Of a stretch of DNA of 64,000 nucleotides, positions 24,078 through 32,935 are shown in pieces; position 1 is the first letter of the stretch, and each line of letters opens with the position of its first letter. Location of the stretch: the NCBI RefSeq assembly GCF_020400605.1, contig NZ_JAINRD010000012.1:124001-188000 (forward strand), in the 5' to 3' direction. Source of the stretch: Streptomyces aculeolatus. GTDB taxonomy: Bacteria; Actinomycetota; Actinomycetes; Streptomycetales; Streptomycetaceae. The notes under the pieces are model-generated. The model was not told where the DNA came from and made no database searches. It saw only the letters and a list, made by a program, of their open reading frames with translations. A program made the position numbers and the translations under genes.

Positions 24078-25538
24078 TCAGCAGCCCAGCCGCGGGGCGA
24101 GATCCGCCACGTCCGGGACGCGGTCCCGGTAGGTCTGCGCCACGAACGACAGAAACGTTTCGACATCCCCGGGCTGCGACGCCGCGCCCAACGAGACGCG
24201 CACCGCGCCCGCCGACGGCAGGTGCAGCAGCTTCAGGTAGTCCTCCAGCGAGCCGAGCCGCCTGCGCGCGGCCCGGCGCAGCCGGCGCGGCGACAGGTCG
24301 AAGGCCGCCTCGCCGGCACCCGGGTTGCAGAAGCAGCCGGTGCGCAGGGAGATGCCGTACGCGGCGCTGTCGCGGATGATGACGCGCTCGTCGACGACGC
24401 GGCCGCCGGCGTCCAGGACGTTCAGCGCGACCGTGCCGCCGCGCGCCGCGCCGGTCCGGTCCGGACCGTAGACGCGGACCAGCGGCGAGCCGTCGCCGTG
24501 CCGCAGCGTGCGCAGGCCCGCGAGCAGCCGGTCCGTCAGCGCCTCGACGTGGTCGTGGACGCGGTCGATGCCGATGCGCTCCATCCAGGCGAGCCCCGCG
24601 GTGACGTCCGGTATGGCGAGGAAGTTGACGGTCCCGTCCTCGAACGCGGCCTCGTCGTCGGCGAGGACGTGCCACTGCGCCTGCGCGCTGACGGCGTAGA
24701 TCGTGCCGCCCGCGAACCACGGGCGCCGCAGCTTCGCGAGCGCCGGCCGGCGGGCGACGAGGGCGCCGACGCCGGTGGGGTGGCCGAAGAGCTTGTACCA
24801 GCTGACGACGGTGAAGTCCGGGTGGTGGCGGCCGAGGTCCAGGGCGTTGGTGGGGATGTACGCGGCCGCGTCGAGCACCACGTCGTAGCCGTGGGCCTGC
24901 GCGGTGGCGATCCACTCCAGGGAGTGCTGTACGCCGGTGAAGTTGCTCTGCGCCGGGTAGGCCAGCAGGCCGCGGGGGCGGCCGTGCCCGGGGGCGAAGC
25001 CGGGCCGCCTGTTGCGTACGGACAGCGCGGCGTGCATCCGGTCCTCGTCGATCCCCAGGTCCGGCCCGCGCAGCGGGACGTACTCGACGGCCGCGCCGCG
25101 CGCCCGCGCGTACTCGCGCAGGCCGTTGACGGAGTTGTGGTTGTCGAGCGAGAGGACGAGGCGGCTGCCGCGCCCGAGCGGGTACGCCTCGCCGACCAGG
25201 CGCAGCGCGCCCGTGGCGTTGGGCGTGAAGATCACGGCGTACTCGGCGGGGTCGGCGTTGAAGTACCGCAGCACCGCCTCGCGGGCCTCGGCGAGCCGGT
25301 CCCCGGAGGCCCGGGAGGCGGGGCTCTCGGAGTGCGGGTTGCCGAACAGCCCGGCGGCGATGCGCCGGGCGCTGCCCGCGACGAGGGAGCGCGGCGGGAG
25401 GCCCGCGCCGGTGTGGTCGAGATAGGTGTGCCCGCCCTCGTCGAGGTAACCGAACTCCCGTTCCCGCAGCTCCGCGAAGAGGTCGGGAGCCTCCGCCGCT
25501 CGCTCGCGTACGTGCCCGGTGGTGTCTGCCCTGCCCAT
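24078..25538 (-). CDS. Class V aminotransferase-like PLP enzyme (Moco-sulfurase N-domain type)
   Basis: 486 residues from ATG 25538 with a GGAGGGG ribosome site. It opens with FGYLDEGGHTYLDHTGAGLP, carries the PLP-lysine motif SWYKLFGHPTGVGAL, and ends with a desulfurase-like RTGCFCNPGAGE, a combination seen in the NifS-like half of molybdenum-cofactor sulfurases. The Cys in this motif could be the persulfide carrier. No MOSC domain is fused or adjacent, so it may act as a free cysteine desulfurase or on another substrate. It is divergent from a methyltransferase gene. Confidence 0.8.
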   Translation of the reverse strand: MGRADTTGHVRERAAEAPDLFAELREREFGYLDEGGHTYLDHTGAGLPPRSLVAGSARRIAAGLFGNPHSESPASRASGDRLAEAREAVLRYFNADPAEYAVIFTPNATGALRLVGEAYPLGRGSRLVLSLDNHNSVNGLREYARARGAAVEYVPLRGPDLGIDEDRMHAALSVRNRRPGFAPGHGRPRGLLAYPAQSNFTGVQHSLEWIATAQAHGYDVVLDAAAYIPTNALDLGRHHPDFTVVSWYKLFGHPTGVGALVARRPALAKLRRPWFAGGTIYAVSAQAQWHVLADDEAAFEDGTVNFLAIPDVTAGLAWMERIGIDRVHDHVEALTDRLLAGLRTLRHGDGSPLVRVYGPDRTGAARGGTVALNVLDAGGRVVDERVIIRDSAAYGISLRTGCFCNPGAGEAAFDLSPRRLRRAARRRLGSLEDYLKLLHLPSAGAVRVSLGAASQPGDVETFLSFVAQTYRDRVPDVADLAPRLGC

Positions 25539-25709
25539 GGGACCCCTCCGCATGAAATCCGCCAAAGGTAGCCATACCAGGATGACACCGACCGACCCCG
25601 GCGACCCCCGGCAACGCGGCCGACGGCCGTACCTCTCGGCCGAACTGCTGATCGTCCGCACGCGTAATCGGGTGGCGCGGGCGCGAGGCGGATCATTACC
25701 GTCGCGGGC

Positions 25710-26663
25710 GTGAAGTATGAAGATCCGCTGGCCTACACGGTGGGCCTGGAGGGCGTCGCGCTGCTGCGTTCGTTCACCGGGGAGTACGACCGCGCGTTCG
25801 TCGCCGCGCGGCTCGCCGGGATCCGCCGGCTCCTCGACGACGCGACGCTGGCCGACGCGGGCGTGGACGTCGCCCGGGTGCCCACGGTCGAGGGGTACCG
25901 GATCTGGTCGCGGACGTACGACGGGCCCAACTCGGCGTTCGACCTCGACGAGCCGGTCGTCGGCGCGCTCCTCGACCCGCTGCCCGCGGGCGTCGCCCTG
26001 GACGCCGCCTGCGGCACCGGGCGCATGACGGCCCTGCTCGCCGCGCGGGGCCACCGCACCATCGGCGTCGACAGCTCACCGGACATGCTGGCGCGGGCCG
26101 GGCAGCGGGTCCCGGAGGGCGACTTCCGCCTCGGCGCCCTGGACGCGCTGCCCGTGGCCGACGGCGCCGCGGACGTGGTGGTCTGCGCGCTCGCCCTGAC
26201 GCACGTGCCCGATCTGGGCCCGGTGCTGGCGGAGTTCGCGCGGGTGCTGCGGCCGGGCGGGCACCTCGTGACGTCGGACCTGCACCCGGAGCGGGTGGCG
26301 CTCGGGTCGGTGCCCGCGGTGCGGCTGCCGGACGGCAGCCCCGGGCGGGTGGAGACGTACCGGCACGCGGTCGGGGACTACGTGCGCGCCGCACTCGCGG
26401 CCGGGTTCGAGGTGCTGGGCTGCGAGGAGCCGGGGGTGCCGGCCGCCGAGGACGCCGAGGTGCCGCCGGCGGCGACGGACCCGGGGCCGTGGGAGGCGTG
26501 GCCGTGGTCCCTGAGGGAGCTGGTCCCCGAGGCCGCGGCGGCGTCCGACGCCGGCGTCCCGGCGGAGATCGTCTGGCACTTCCGCCTGCCCGGCGGTGCG
26601 GCGGCCGCCGCACCGCCGGGGACGCGTGACGCCCTGCCGCAGGGGGCGCCGCCACCCGCATAG
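25710..26663 (+). CDS. Class I SAM-dependent methyltransferase
   Basis: 317 residues from GTG 25710. Motif I is LDAACGTGRMTALLAARGH, with VDSSPDMLARA and a post-motif ALALTHVPDLGPVLAEFARVL (Methyltransf_11). The N-terminal 85 residues are an extra helical cap. The C-terminus is a low-complexity Ala/Pro tail that ends 10 bp before the next methyltransferase gene, so the two are probably co-transcribed. Substrate unknown. Confidence 0.82.
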   Translation: MKYEDPLAYTVGLEGVALLRSFTGEYDRAFVAARLAGIRRLLDDATLADAGVDVARVPTVEGYRIWSRTYDGPNSAFDLDEPVVGALLDPLPAGVALDAACGTGRMTALLAARGHRTIGVDSSPDMLARAGQRVPEGDFRLGALDALPVADGAADVVVCALALTHVPDLGPVLAEFARVLRPGGHLVTSDLHPERVALGSVPAVRLPDGSPGRVETYRHAVGDYVRAALAAGFEVLGCEEPGVPAAEDAEVPPAATDPGPWEAWPWSLRELVPEAAAASDAGVPAEIVWHFRLPGGAAAAAPPGTRDALPQGAPPPA

Positions 26664-26673
26664 GGTGGCGAAC

Positions 26674-27423
26674 ATGGATCCAGCAGACTTCTACACCGGA
26701 ATCGTCGCCGAGCTGTACGGGCCGCTGAAGTCCGTCGCCCAGGACCCCGAGCCGTACGCCGCCTTCGTCGAACGGGCCGGTACGCCCGCGCTGGAGCTGG
26801 GCTGCGGCGACGGCGAGCCGCTGCTGGAACTGCGCCGCCGCGGGCTGGACGTGGACGGCGTCGACTCCTCACCGGACATGCTGGACCGGCTGCGCCGCCG
26901 CGCCGCCGAAGAGGGCCTGCCCGTGCGGGTGTTCCACCAGCGCATGGAGGCCCTGGACCTGCCCCGCAGGTACGCGGCCGTCTTCCTCGCCGGTCCGACG
27001 TTCAACCTGCTGCCCGACGACGCCACCGCGCTGGCCGCGCTGCGCGCCATCCGCGCCCACCTCGCCCCGGGCGGCACCGCGCTGATCCCGGTGCACCTGC
27101 CCGCGCCCACCGCCGAGCGGGACGTCGGCCGGGCCCGCACCGCCACCGCGCCGGACGGCGCCGAACTGCGGGTCAGCGTCGTCGCCGAGAGCCGCGACGA
27201 GCACACCCGCACCCAGACGACGCTGCTGCGCTACGAGCGGTACCACCCCTCGGGCAGCAGCATCACCGAACGCCCATGGGTGCTGCACTGGTACACCCGC
27301 GACGGCTTCGAGACCCTGGCGGCCGTCGCCGGGCTCGACCTCGTCGGGGTCACCGACCCCGACGGCGCCCCCGCGGCGCCGGACGCCGACCACGTCCACG
27401 TACTGCTGCGCCCCGCGGACTGA
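26674..27423 (+). CDS. Class I SAM-dependent methyltransferase (second of a tandem pair)
   Basis: 249 residues from ATG 26674. The N-terminus DFYTGIVAELYGPLKS, then LELGCGDGEPLLELRRRGLDVDG and FLAGPTFNLLPDD, are those of the small-molecule methyltransferase group. It is only distantly like its upstream partner, so the pair is unlikely to be a recent duplication. The C-terminal half forms a beta-rich cap (ERPWVLHWYTRDGFETLA). Function unknown. Confidence 0.82.
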   Translation: MDPADFYTGIVAELYGPLKSVAQDPEPYAAFVERAGTPALELGCGDGEPLLELRRRGLDVDGVDSSPDMLDRLRRRAAEEGLPVRVFHQRMEALDLPRRYAAVFLAGPTFNLLPDDATALAALRAIRAHLAPGGTALIPVHLPAPTAERDVGRARTATAPDGAELRVSVVAESRDEHTRTQTTLLRYERYHPSGSSITERPWVLHWYTRDGFETLAAVAGLDLVGVTDPDGAPAAPDADHVHVLLRPAD

Positions 27424-27568
27424 CCCCCGCCGGGGCCCGCTCCCCCGCCCGCTCCCCCGCCCCCACGCCACCCCCGGAAGCCCGGCCCGGACGCACCCCG
27501 CGCGGCCGGCCCGGACTAATTCACCCGGGTGTTGACGCCCGCTCGCGGGCCGCCGGACGCTGAGCCGT

Positions 27569-29578
27569 ATGCCCCCGTCGACGTTCCGCCGTCCCTCGCG
27601 CCGCAGCGTCCTGCGCGGCGCCTCCGCCGTCGGCCTCACCGCCGTCGCCGCCCCCGCGCTCGCCCGCGGCGCCGCCTCCGCCGGCGGCCCGCCGCCGCCC
27701 AACGTCGTCGTCGTGTCGATCGACGACCTCGGCTGGCGCGAGTTCGGCGCGTACGGCAACACCTTCAACGAGACCCCGCACATCGACCGGCTGGCGCGCG
27801 AGGGGATGCGCTTCACCCGCGCGTACTCGGCCGCGCCCATCTGCTCGCCCACCCGCGCCGCGCTGATGACCGGGCTCTACCCGGCCCGTACCGGCATCAC
27901 CGACTTCCTCCGCGAGGCGCCGGCGGCGAGCGACAAGTTCCTCTCCCCCGACATCCCCACCGTCCCCGACTTCCTCGGCCCGCACGGCTACACCACCGCG
28001 CTCATCGGCAAGTGGCACCTCACCGAGACCTACAGCGGCGAGTACACCGAGCGGCCCGGCAACCCCTACGCGCACGGGCTGGACGAGGCGATCGCCTCCG
28101 AGCGGCTGTACATCGCGGACGGCGACTACTTCCACCCGTACCGCTTCATGCCCGACCTGCCGGCCCGCACCCCCGGCGAGTACCTCACCGACCGGCTCGC
28201 GGACGAGGCCGTCGACTTCGTCGCACGCCACCGCGACGAGCCGTTCTTCCTGCACGTCTCCAACTACGCCGTGCACACCGCCCTGGCCGCGAAGCCCGAC
28301 CTGCTCGCCAAGTACGAGGCGAAGCCGGGCGCCGGGCAGCTGCCGAACCGGCCCGCGCTGGCCGCGATGCTGGAGAGCATCGACGACCAGGTCGGCCGGA
28401 TCGTCGCCGCCCTCGACGAGCACGGGCTCGCCGAGCGCACGCTGGTCCTCGTCACGTCCGACAACGGCAGCCCGTACCGGGACGCGACCGCGCCGCTGCG
28501 CGGCGGCAAGAGCGAGCTGTACGAGGGCGGAATCCGGGTGCCGCTGGTCGCGTACTGGCCGGGCCGGGTGGCCCCGGGGCGTACGGACGCCACGCCCGTC
28601 TCCACGATCGACGTGCTCCCGACGGCGCTGGACCTGGCGGGCGGCGGCCCGGCCGCCGGGAGCTTCGACGGTACGAGCCTGGCCCCGCTGCTCACCGGCC
28701 GGGGCCGGCTCCGACGCGAGACCCTCTTCTGGATCTACCCGCACTTCAACGGGGACCGCCACCCGCACGCGGCCGTCCGCCACGGCGAGTTCAAGCTCGT
28801 ACGCCGGCTCCGCGGCGGCGCCGGCGAGCTGTACCACGTCGGCCGCGACCCCGGCGAGACCGAGGACCTCGCCGGCCGGCACCCGGCGAAGCTGCGCCGG
28901 TTGGGCGCCCTGCTCGACGACCACCTCGCGGACGTCGGCCTGTTCGCGCCGCCGCCGGACCCCGGGGCGTACCCGGTGGCGGAGCTGGACGAGCCGTTCG
29001 ACACCGACCTGGCGCACTTCACCGTGCTGTCCGTGCCGGGCGGGTCGCACCAGGGCACCGCGACGGCGGGCGACGGCAGGCTGACGGTGACCACGCAGGC
29101 GCCGACGCACATGCTGTTCCTCTCCGACACCGCGCCGCGCTCCGACGCCTTCGCGCTGGTGCTGGACACCGGCACCTTCGCGGGGACCGGCGGCCAGGAC
29201 ACCGTCTTCGTGGGCCTCGCCAAGGACGCGGACAACTACCTGCTGTTCCGGCACCACAACGGGCTGCGACGGGCCGGCTGGGACCTGCGTATCGACGGCA
29301 GGCTGATCACCGTCGGCATGGAGCCGCTGGACAACCTCGACGGCACCGTGGACCTCTCCCGCCCGGGCTCGCGCTACGCCCTGGTGGCCCGCGGCAAGGT
29401 CGCCACCGCGTACGTGGACCAGGGCGCGGGCTGGGAGTTCCTGTTCACCGCGGACGCGGGCGGGGTGCTGGACCTGACGGACCCGGAGGTACGGGCCGCG
29501 TACCGCTATACCGCCAGTGTGCGCCTGGACCGCGGCACGATCACGCTGAACGGCCTCCACGCCGCCGGCCGCCGGTAA
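27569..29578 (+). CDS. Secreted arylsulfatase-type sulfatase (Tat substrate)
   Basis: 669 residues from ATG 27569. A twin-arginine signal (SRRSVLRGASAVGLTAVAAP) is followed by a type I sulfatase domain: VVVVSIDDLGWREFG for metal binding, CSPTR with Cys92 for conversion to formylglycine, GKWH, and SDNGSPYRD. Residues about 475-669 form an extra beta-rich module (jelly-roll/concanavalin-like by eye) that probably binds a glycan. It should release sulfate from an external sulfated polymer. No formylglycine-generating enzyme gene is in the window. Confidence 0.88.
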   Translation: MPPSTFRRPSRRSVLRGASAVGLTAVAAPALARGAASAGGPPPPNVVVVSIDDLGWREFGAYGNTFNETPHIDRLAREGMRFTRAYSAAPICSPTRAALMTGLYPARTGITDFLREAPAASDKFLSPDIPTVPDFLGPHGYTTALIGKWHLTETYSGEYTERPGNPYAHGLDEAIASERLYIADGDYFHPYRFMPDLPARTPGEYLTDRLADEAVDFVARHRDEPFFLHVSNYAVHTALAAKPDLLAKYEAKPGAGQLPNRPALAAMLESIDDQVGRIVAALDEHGLAERTLVLVTSDNGSPYRDATAPLRGGKSELYEGGIRVPLVAYWPGRVAPGRTDATPVSTIDVLPTALDLAGGGPAAGSFDGTSLAPLLTGRGRLRRETLFWIYPHFNGDRHPHAAVRHGEFKLVRRLRGGAGELYHVGRDPGETEDLAGRHPAKLRRLGALLDDHLADVGLFAPPPDPGAYPVAELDEPFDTDLAHFTVLSVPGGSHQGTATAGDGRLTVTTQAPTHMLFLSDTAPRSDAFALVLDTGTFAGTGGQDTVFVGLAKDADNYLLFRHHNGLRRAGWDLRIDGRLITVGMEPLDNLDGTVDLSRPGSRYALVARGKVATAYVDQGAGWEFLFTADAGGVLDLTDPEVRAAYRYTASVRLDRGTITLNGLHAAGRR

Positions 29579-29609
29579 GTAGGCTGCGGCTGACCGACAG
29601 GAGGGTGCC

Positions 29610-30281
29610 GTGGCCGAGACGACGAACCTGGCCGAGGTGATGGCCGAGCTGGGCGCGCTGGAGGATCCGAAGGTGCGCGCGGTGAACGAGCGGCACGGCG
29701 ACGACCACGGCGTGCACCTCGGCAAGCTGCGCGCGCTCGCCAAGCGGCTGAAGACGCAGCAGCCGCTCGCCCGCGAGCTGTGGCGGACCGGCGACTCCGC
29801 GGCGCGGCTGCTGGCGCTGCTGGTCTGCCGGCCGAAGGCGTACGGGCGGGACGAGCTGGACGCGATGCTGCGCGAGGCGCGTACGCCCAAGGTGCACGAC
29901 TGGCTCGTGAACTACGCGGTGAAGAAGAACCCGCACGCCGAGGAGCTGCGCCTGGCCTGGTTCGCCGACCCCGATCCGGTGGTGGCGAGCGCCGGCTGGG
30001 CGCTGACCGCCGAGCGCGTGGTGAAGAAGCCCGCGGACGTCGACGCGGCGGGGCTGCTCGACGTGATCGAGGCGGAGCTGAAGGACGCCCCGGACCGGTT
30101 GCAGTGGGCGATGAACACGTGCCTGGCGCAGATCGGCATCGGGTTCCCCGCGCACCGCGCCCGCGCCGTGGCCGTCGGAGAGCGCCTTGAGGTGCTGAAG
30201 GACTACCCGACGCCCCCGGGCTGCACGTCCCCGTACGCGCCGGTCTGGATCGCCGAGATGGTGCGCCGCCGGGGCGGCTGA
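29610..30281 (+). CDS. DNA-alkylation-repair-like HEAT-repeat protein
   Basis: 223 residues from GTG 29610 behind GGAGGGTG. It is entirely helical, with repeated HEAT-like pairs (DPKVRAVNERHG, DWLVNYAVKKNPHAEELRLAWF, AAGLLDVIEAELKDAPDRLQWAMNTCLAQIGI) like the AlkD-type DNA alkylation repair family. The AlkD catalytic Asp could not be placed with confidence, so it may be a non-enzymatic relative. It stands alone between the sulfatase and SPW genes. Confidence 0.65.
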   Translation: MAETTNLAEVMAELGALEDPKVRAVNERHGDDHGVHLGKLRALAKRLKTQQPLARELWRTGDSAARLLALLVCRPKAYGRDELDAMLREARTPKVHDWLVNYAVKKNPHAEELRLAWFADPDPVVASAGWALTAERVVKKPADVDAAGLLDVIEAELKDAPDRLQWAMNTCLAQIGIGFPAHRARAVAVGERLEVLKDYPTPPGCTSPYAPVWIAEMVRRRGG

Positions 30282-30380
30282 CCGGCGGGGCGACTGGAAG
30301 AGTGGGCATAAGACACCCAAACGGGCGTACTGTGGCTTAAGGGGATGCATCCGACTCTTCCTGGAGAGGAGGCAGCAACC

Positions 30381-30827
30381 ATGTCGCACCAGCAACACAC
30401 CACCGACATGACCTCGCACCCCGACGTGGGCGAGATGCGAGAGCGATTCGATCGCACGACGGCCGGAAGTGGTGTGGTTGCCCTCGAAGGACTGATCCTG
30501 CTCGCCGGCTTGTTTGCCGCGATTTCGCCCTGGGTCGTGCACTTCACGGGGAACACCAACCTTGCCGTCAACAACCTCATCGTCGGCATCACCATCGGCC
30601 TGATCGGACTCGCGCTGGCGCTCGCCCCCGAGCGGACGTCGGGTCTGGCCTGGCTCGCCGTGCCCCTCGGCGCCTGGCTGGTGATTTCGCCCTGGGTGGT
30701 CACCAGCGCGAACACCGCCCCCAACGGCGCCATCTGGAGCAACTGCTTCGTCGGTGGTGCCACGGCCCTGCTCGGGCTGATGGCCGCGGGGATGACCGTG
30801 GCCTTCCGCCAGAAGGCACGCAGGTAG
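30381..30827 (+). CDS. SPW-repeat membrane protein
   Basis: 148 residues from ATG 30381 with a GGAGAGGAGG ribosome site; an upstream ATG at 30345 precedes that site and is not used. Four membrane helices are arranged as two repeats, each with the SPW motif (AISPWVVHF and ISPWVVTS). The family is common in actinobacteria and of unknown function. The leader holds GGAAGAGT (30296-30303) and its reverse complement ACTCTTCC (30354-30361), which could fold the 5' untranslated region. Confidence 0.85.
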   Translation: MSHQQHTTDMTSHPDVGEMRERFDRTTAGSGVVALEGLILLAGLFAAISPWVVHFTGNTNLAVNNLIVGITIGLIGLALALAPERTSGLAWLAVPLGAWLVISPWVVTSANTAPNGAIWSNCFVGGATALLGLMAAGMTVAFRQKARR

Positions 30828-30835
30828 GGCACGAA

Positions 30836-30863
30836 GGCAGGGCCGGACGAGGTCCGGCCTGCC
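30836..30863 (+). terminator. Hairpin terminator behind the SPW gene
   Basis: GGCAGG plus CCGGAC pair with GTCCGG plus CCTGCC (30836-30863) with one bulged base and a 3-base loop, 9 bp after the stop codon. Confidence 0.7.
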
Positions 30864-31052
30864 GGCACGGCCCGAGGCCGGGCCGGCCCGGGATGCCACC
30901 GGGTGCGGTCCGGCCGCGGGCCCGTCCGCGTCCGGGGCCGGGTGGGGAAAACCCCCGGTCCGGGATGCCGACCAGCCCCATCGCCGCCGACGCCCGTCTG
31001 CCGCAGGCTCGTTGCGTACGAGACAGGCAGGACGAGAGCGCAGGTGGACCGA

Positions 31053-32174
31053 GTGAAGCGGGTACGGAGAGTGCTGGCGGCGGCGACGGCAGTGGTGGCG
31101 GTGGCGACCGGATCTGTCGCCGCCGCACCGGCACGGGGCGGCGAGCCGCCCCGGCACGCGGGGCTCCAGGAGCGGCTGGACGGCCTGGTGGCCGAGGGCG
31201 CGGTGGGCGCGCTCGTGGAGGTGCGCGACGGGCGGCGCGTGTGGCGCGGCACCAGCGGCGTCGCCGAGCGGGACACGGAGCGGGCGGTCCCGGAGCGCGG
31301 CCGGTTCCGGATCGGCAGCATCACGAAGACGTTCGTCGCCACCGTCGTCCTGCAACTCGCCGACGAGGGCCGGCTGCGGCTGGACGACCCGGTCGAGAAG
31401 TGGCTGCCGGGTGTCGTCCCGGACGGCGGCGACATCACCGTGCGGCACCTGCTGGGCCACACCAGCGGGATCTACGACTACAAGCGCACCCTGGCCGTCC
31501 CGCCCGACCCGGCGTTCCTCGACTACCGCGACCGGACGTGGACCCCGCAGGAGCAGATCGCGCGCGCCGTCGCCCACCCGCCGACATCGACGCCGCCGGG
31601 CAGCGCCTACGCGTACTCCAACACCGGCTACGTCCTGCTCGGTCAGATCATCGAGGAGGCCACCGGGCGCCCGTACGCCCAGGAGGTCGGGCGCCGGATC
31701 ATCCGGCCGCTGCACCTGCACCACACCTCGCTGCCCGGGACGTACCCGCGCATCCGCGGAGCGCACCCGCGGGGCTACGTCCCGATCGAGCAGGAGGGCG
31801 GGATCCGGCTCGTCGACTTCACGGAGATGAACCCGTCGCTGTTCGGCGCGGGCGGCGAGATGATCTCCACGGCGGGCGACCTCGACCGGTTCTTCGCCGC
31901 ACTGATCGGCGGGCGGCTGCTGCCGGACCGGCTGCTGGACGAGATGCGCACGCCGTCCTTCGAGGGCCGCTCGTACGGGCTGGGGCTGGCCTGGAAGGAC
32001 ACCGCGTGCGGGACGACGGTGTACGGCAACGACGGCGACGCCATGGCGTACCAGACCTGGTCGTTCACCACGCCTGACCTGCGCCGACAGGTCACCGTCG
32101 CGCTCACGCCCGACCACAGCGCCGACCTCGACGACTCCGTGGACGCCCTCCTGGACGAGGCCTTCTGCGGCTGA
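31053..32174 (+). CDS. Exported serine hydrolase, beta-lactamase/DD-carboxypeptidase family
   Basis: 373 residues from GTG 31053 (AGGTGG 5 bases upstream; GTG 31044 is the alternative). The signal peptide ends near AAAPARGG. The serine-hydrolase motif SxxK is at Ser89-Lys92 (GSITKTF), with YAYSNTGY as the Tyr motif. Family members are DD-peptidases, esterases or D-amino-acid hydrolases outside the membrane. The C-terminal HSADLDDSVDALLDEAFC fits the streptomycete R61-like group. True penicillin-resistance function is unlikely. Confidence 0.87.
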   Translation: MKRVRRVLAAATAVVAVATGSVAAAPARGGEPPRHAGLQERLDGLVAEGAVGALVEVRDGRRVWRGTSGVAERDTERAVPERGRFRIGSITKTFVATVVLQLADEGRLRLDDPVEKWLPGVVPDGGDITVRHLLGHTSGIYDYKRTLAVPPDPAFLDYRDRTWTPQEQIARAVAHPPTSTPPGSAYAYSNTGYVLLGQIIEEATGRPYAQEVGRRIIRPLHLHHTSLPGTYPRIRGAHPRGYVPIEQEGGIRLVDFTEMNPSLFGAGGEMISTAGDLDRFFAALIGGRLLPDRLLDEMRTPSFEGRSYGLGLAWKDTACGTTVYGNDGDAMAYQTWSFTTPDLRRQVTVALTPDHSADLDDSVDALLDEAFCG

Positions 32175-32180
32175 CCGGAC

Positions 32181-32220
32181 GCCTGAGCCGCCGACCGGGA
32201 GACCGGCCGGCGGCTCAGGC
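32181..32220. terminator. Strong bidirectional terminator
   Basis: The 13 bases at 32181-32193 are the perfect reverse complement of 32208-32220. It separates the converging hydrolase and TetR genes and overlaps the end of the TetR gene. Confidence 0.8.
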
Positions 32221-32829
32221 GTGCGGCGAGAGCAGTGCCCGCAGGCCGCTGCGGAGTTCGACCTCGACGTCCTTGAACACCGCGCGCTGCACGATCGACC
32301 CCTGGACGAGCGCCATCAGGGCGCGCACCACGTGGTCGGTGGGGACGTCGGCGCGCAGCCGGCCCGCGTCCTGGTAGGTGCGGACCAGCTCGGCCCACAT
32401 GACGCGCATCCGGTCGTAGCCGGCGTTCAGCGTCGCGGCCAGCTGCCCGTCGCGCAGGGTCTCGCTCCACACCTGCACGATCAGCTCGGCGAACGCGCCC
32501 GGCCGGTCGGTCCCCGACTCGCGTTCGTGCTCCTCCAGCACGTGGCTCAGCACCTCGTCGATCACGTCGTCGAGGGGGCGCAGCGGGGCCTCGCGGCCGG
32601 CCGACTCGAAGGCCAGCCGCATCCGCTCGAACGCCTCCTCGGCGACGGCCGTGATCAGGTCGTTCTTGCCGCGGAAGTAGCGGTAGACGGCGCCGGAGGA
32701 CAGGCCGGTCTCCTGGAAGACGTCCTGCATGGACGTGGCGTGGAAGCCGTTGCGCGTGAAGCAGCGGCGCGCGCCGTCGAGGATCTGCCGGCGCCGGGCG
32801 TCCAGGTGGGCCTGGGATACGCGAGCCAT
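32215..32829 (-). CDS. TetR-family transcriptional repressor
   Basis: 204 residues from ATG 32829. The N-terminal helix-turn-helix is typical (RRQILDGARRCFTRNGFHATSMQDVFQETGLSSGAVYRYF). The helical C-terminal domain would bind an unknown hydrophobic ligand. It is divergent from a membrane-protein gene, and two copies of an AAAACGAACG motif lie in between, one close to each start, so it probably represses itself and its neighbour. Confidence 0.9.
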   Translation of the reverse strand: MARVSQAHLDARRRQILDGARRCFTRNGFHATSMQDVFQETGLSSGAVYRYFRGKNDLITAVAEEAFERMRLAFESAGREAPLRPLDDVIDEVLSHVLEEHERESGTDRPGAFAELIVQVWSETLRDGQLAATLNAGYDRMRVMWAELVRTYQDAGRLRADVPTDHVVRALMALVQGSIVQRAVFKDVEVELRSGLRALLSPHA

Positions 32830-32841
32830 GGTCCCGACCTT

Positions 32842-32860
32842 AAAACGAACGTTCCTTCTT
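32842..32860. promoter_or_regulatory. TetR operator copy 1
   Basis: AAAACGAACGTTCCTTCTT contains the palindrome GAACGTTC. It starts 13 bp upstream of the TetR start and shares 16 of its first 17 bases with the copy at 32898. Confidence 0.65.
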
Positions 32861-32897
32861 GACAAGTTCCGACGCCCCCGCGCAGAGTGAGGCTCGT

Positions 32898-32915
32898 AAA
32901 ACGAACGATCCTTCT
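32898..32915. promoter_or_regulatory. TetR operator copy 2
   Basis: AAAACGAACGATCCTTCT lies 20 bp before the membrane-protein start, in the same orientation as copy 1 and 56 bp from it. Confidence 0.65.
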
Positions 32916-32935
32916 CTTTACGATCGAGGCTTCCG

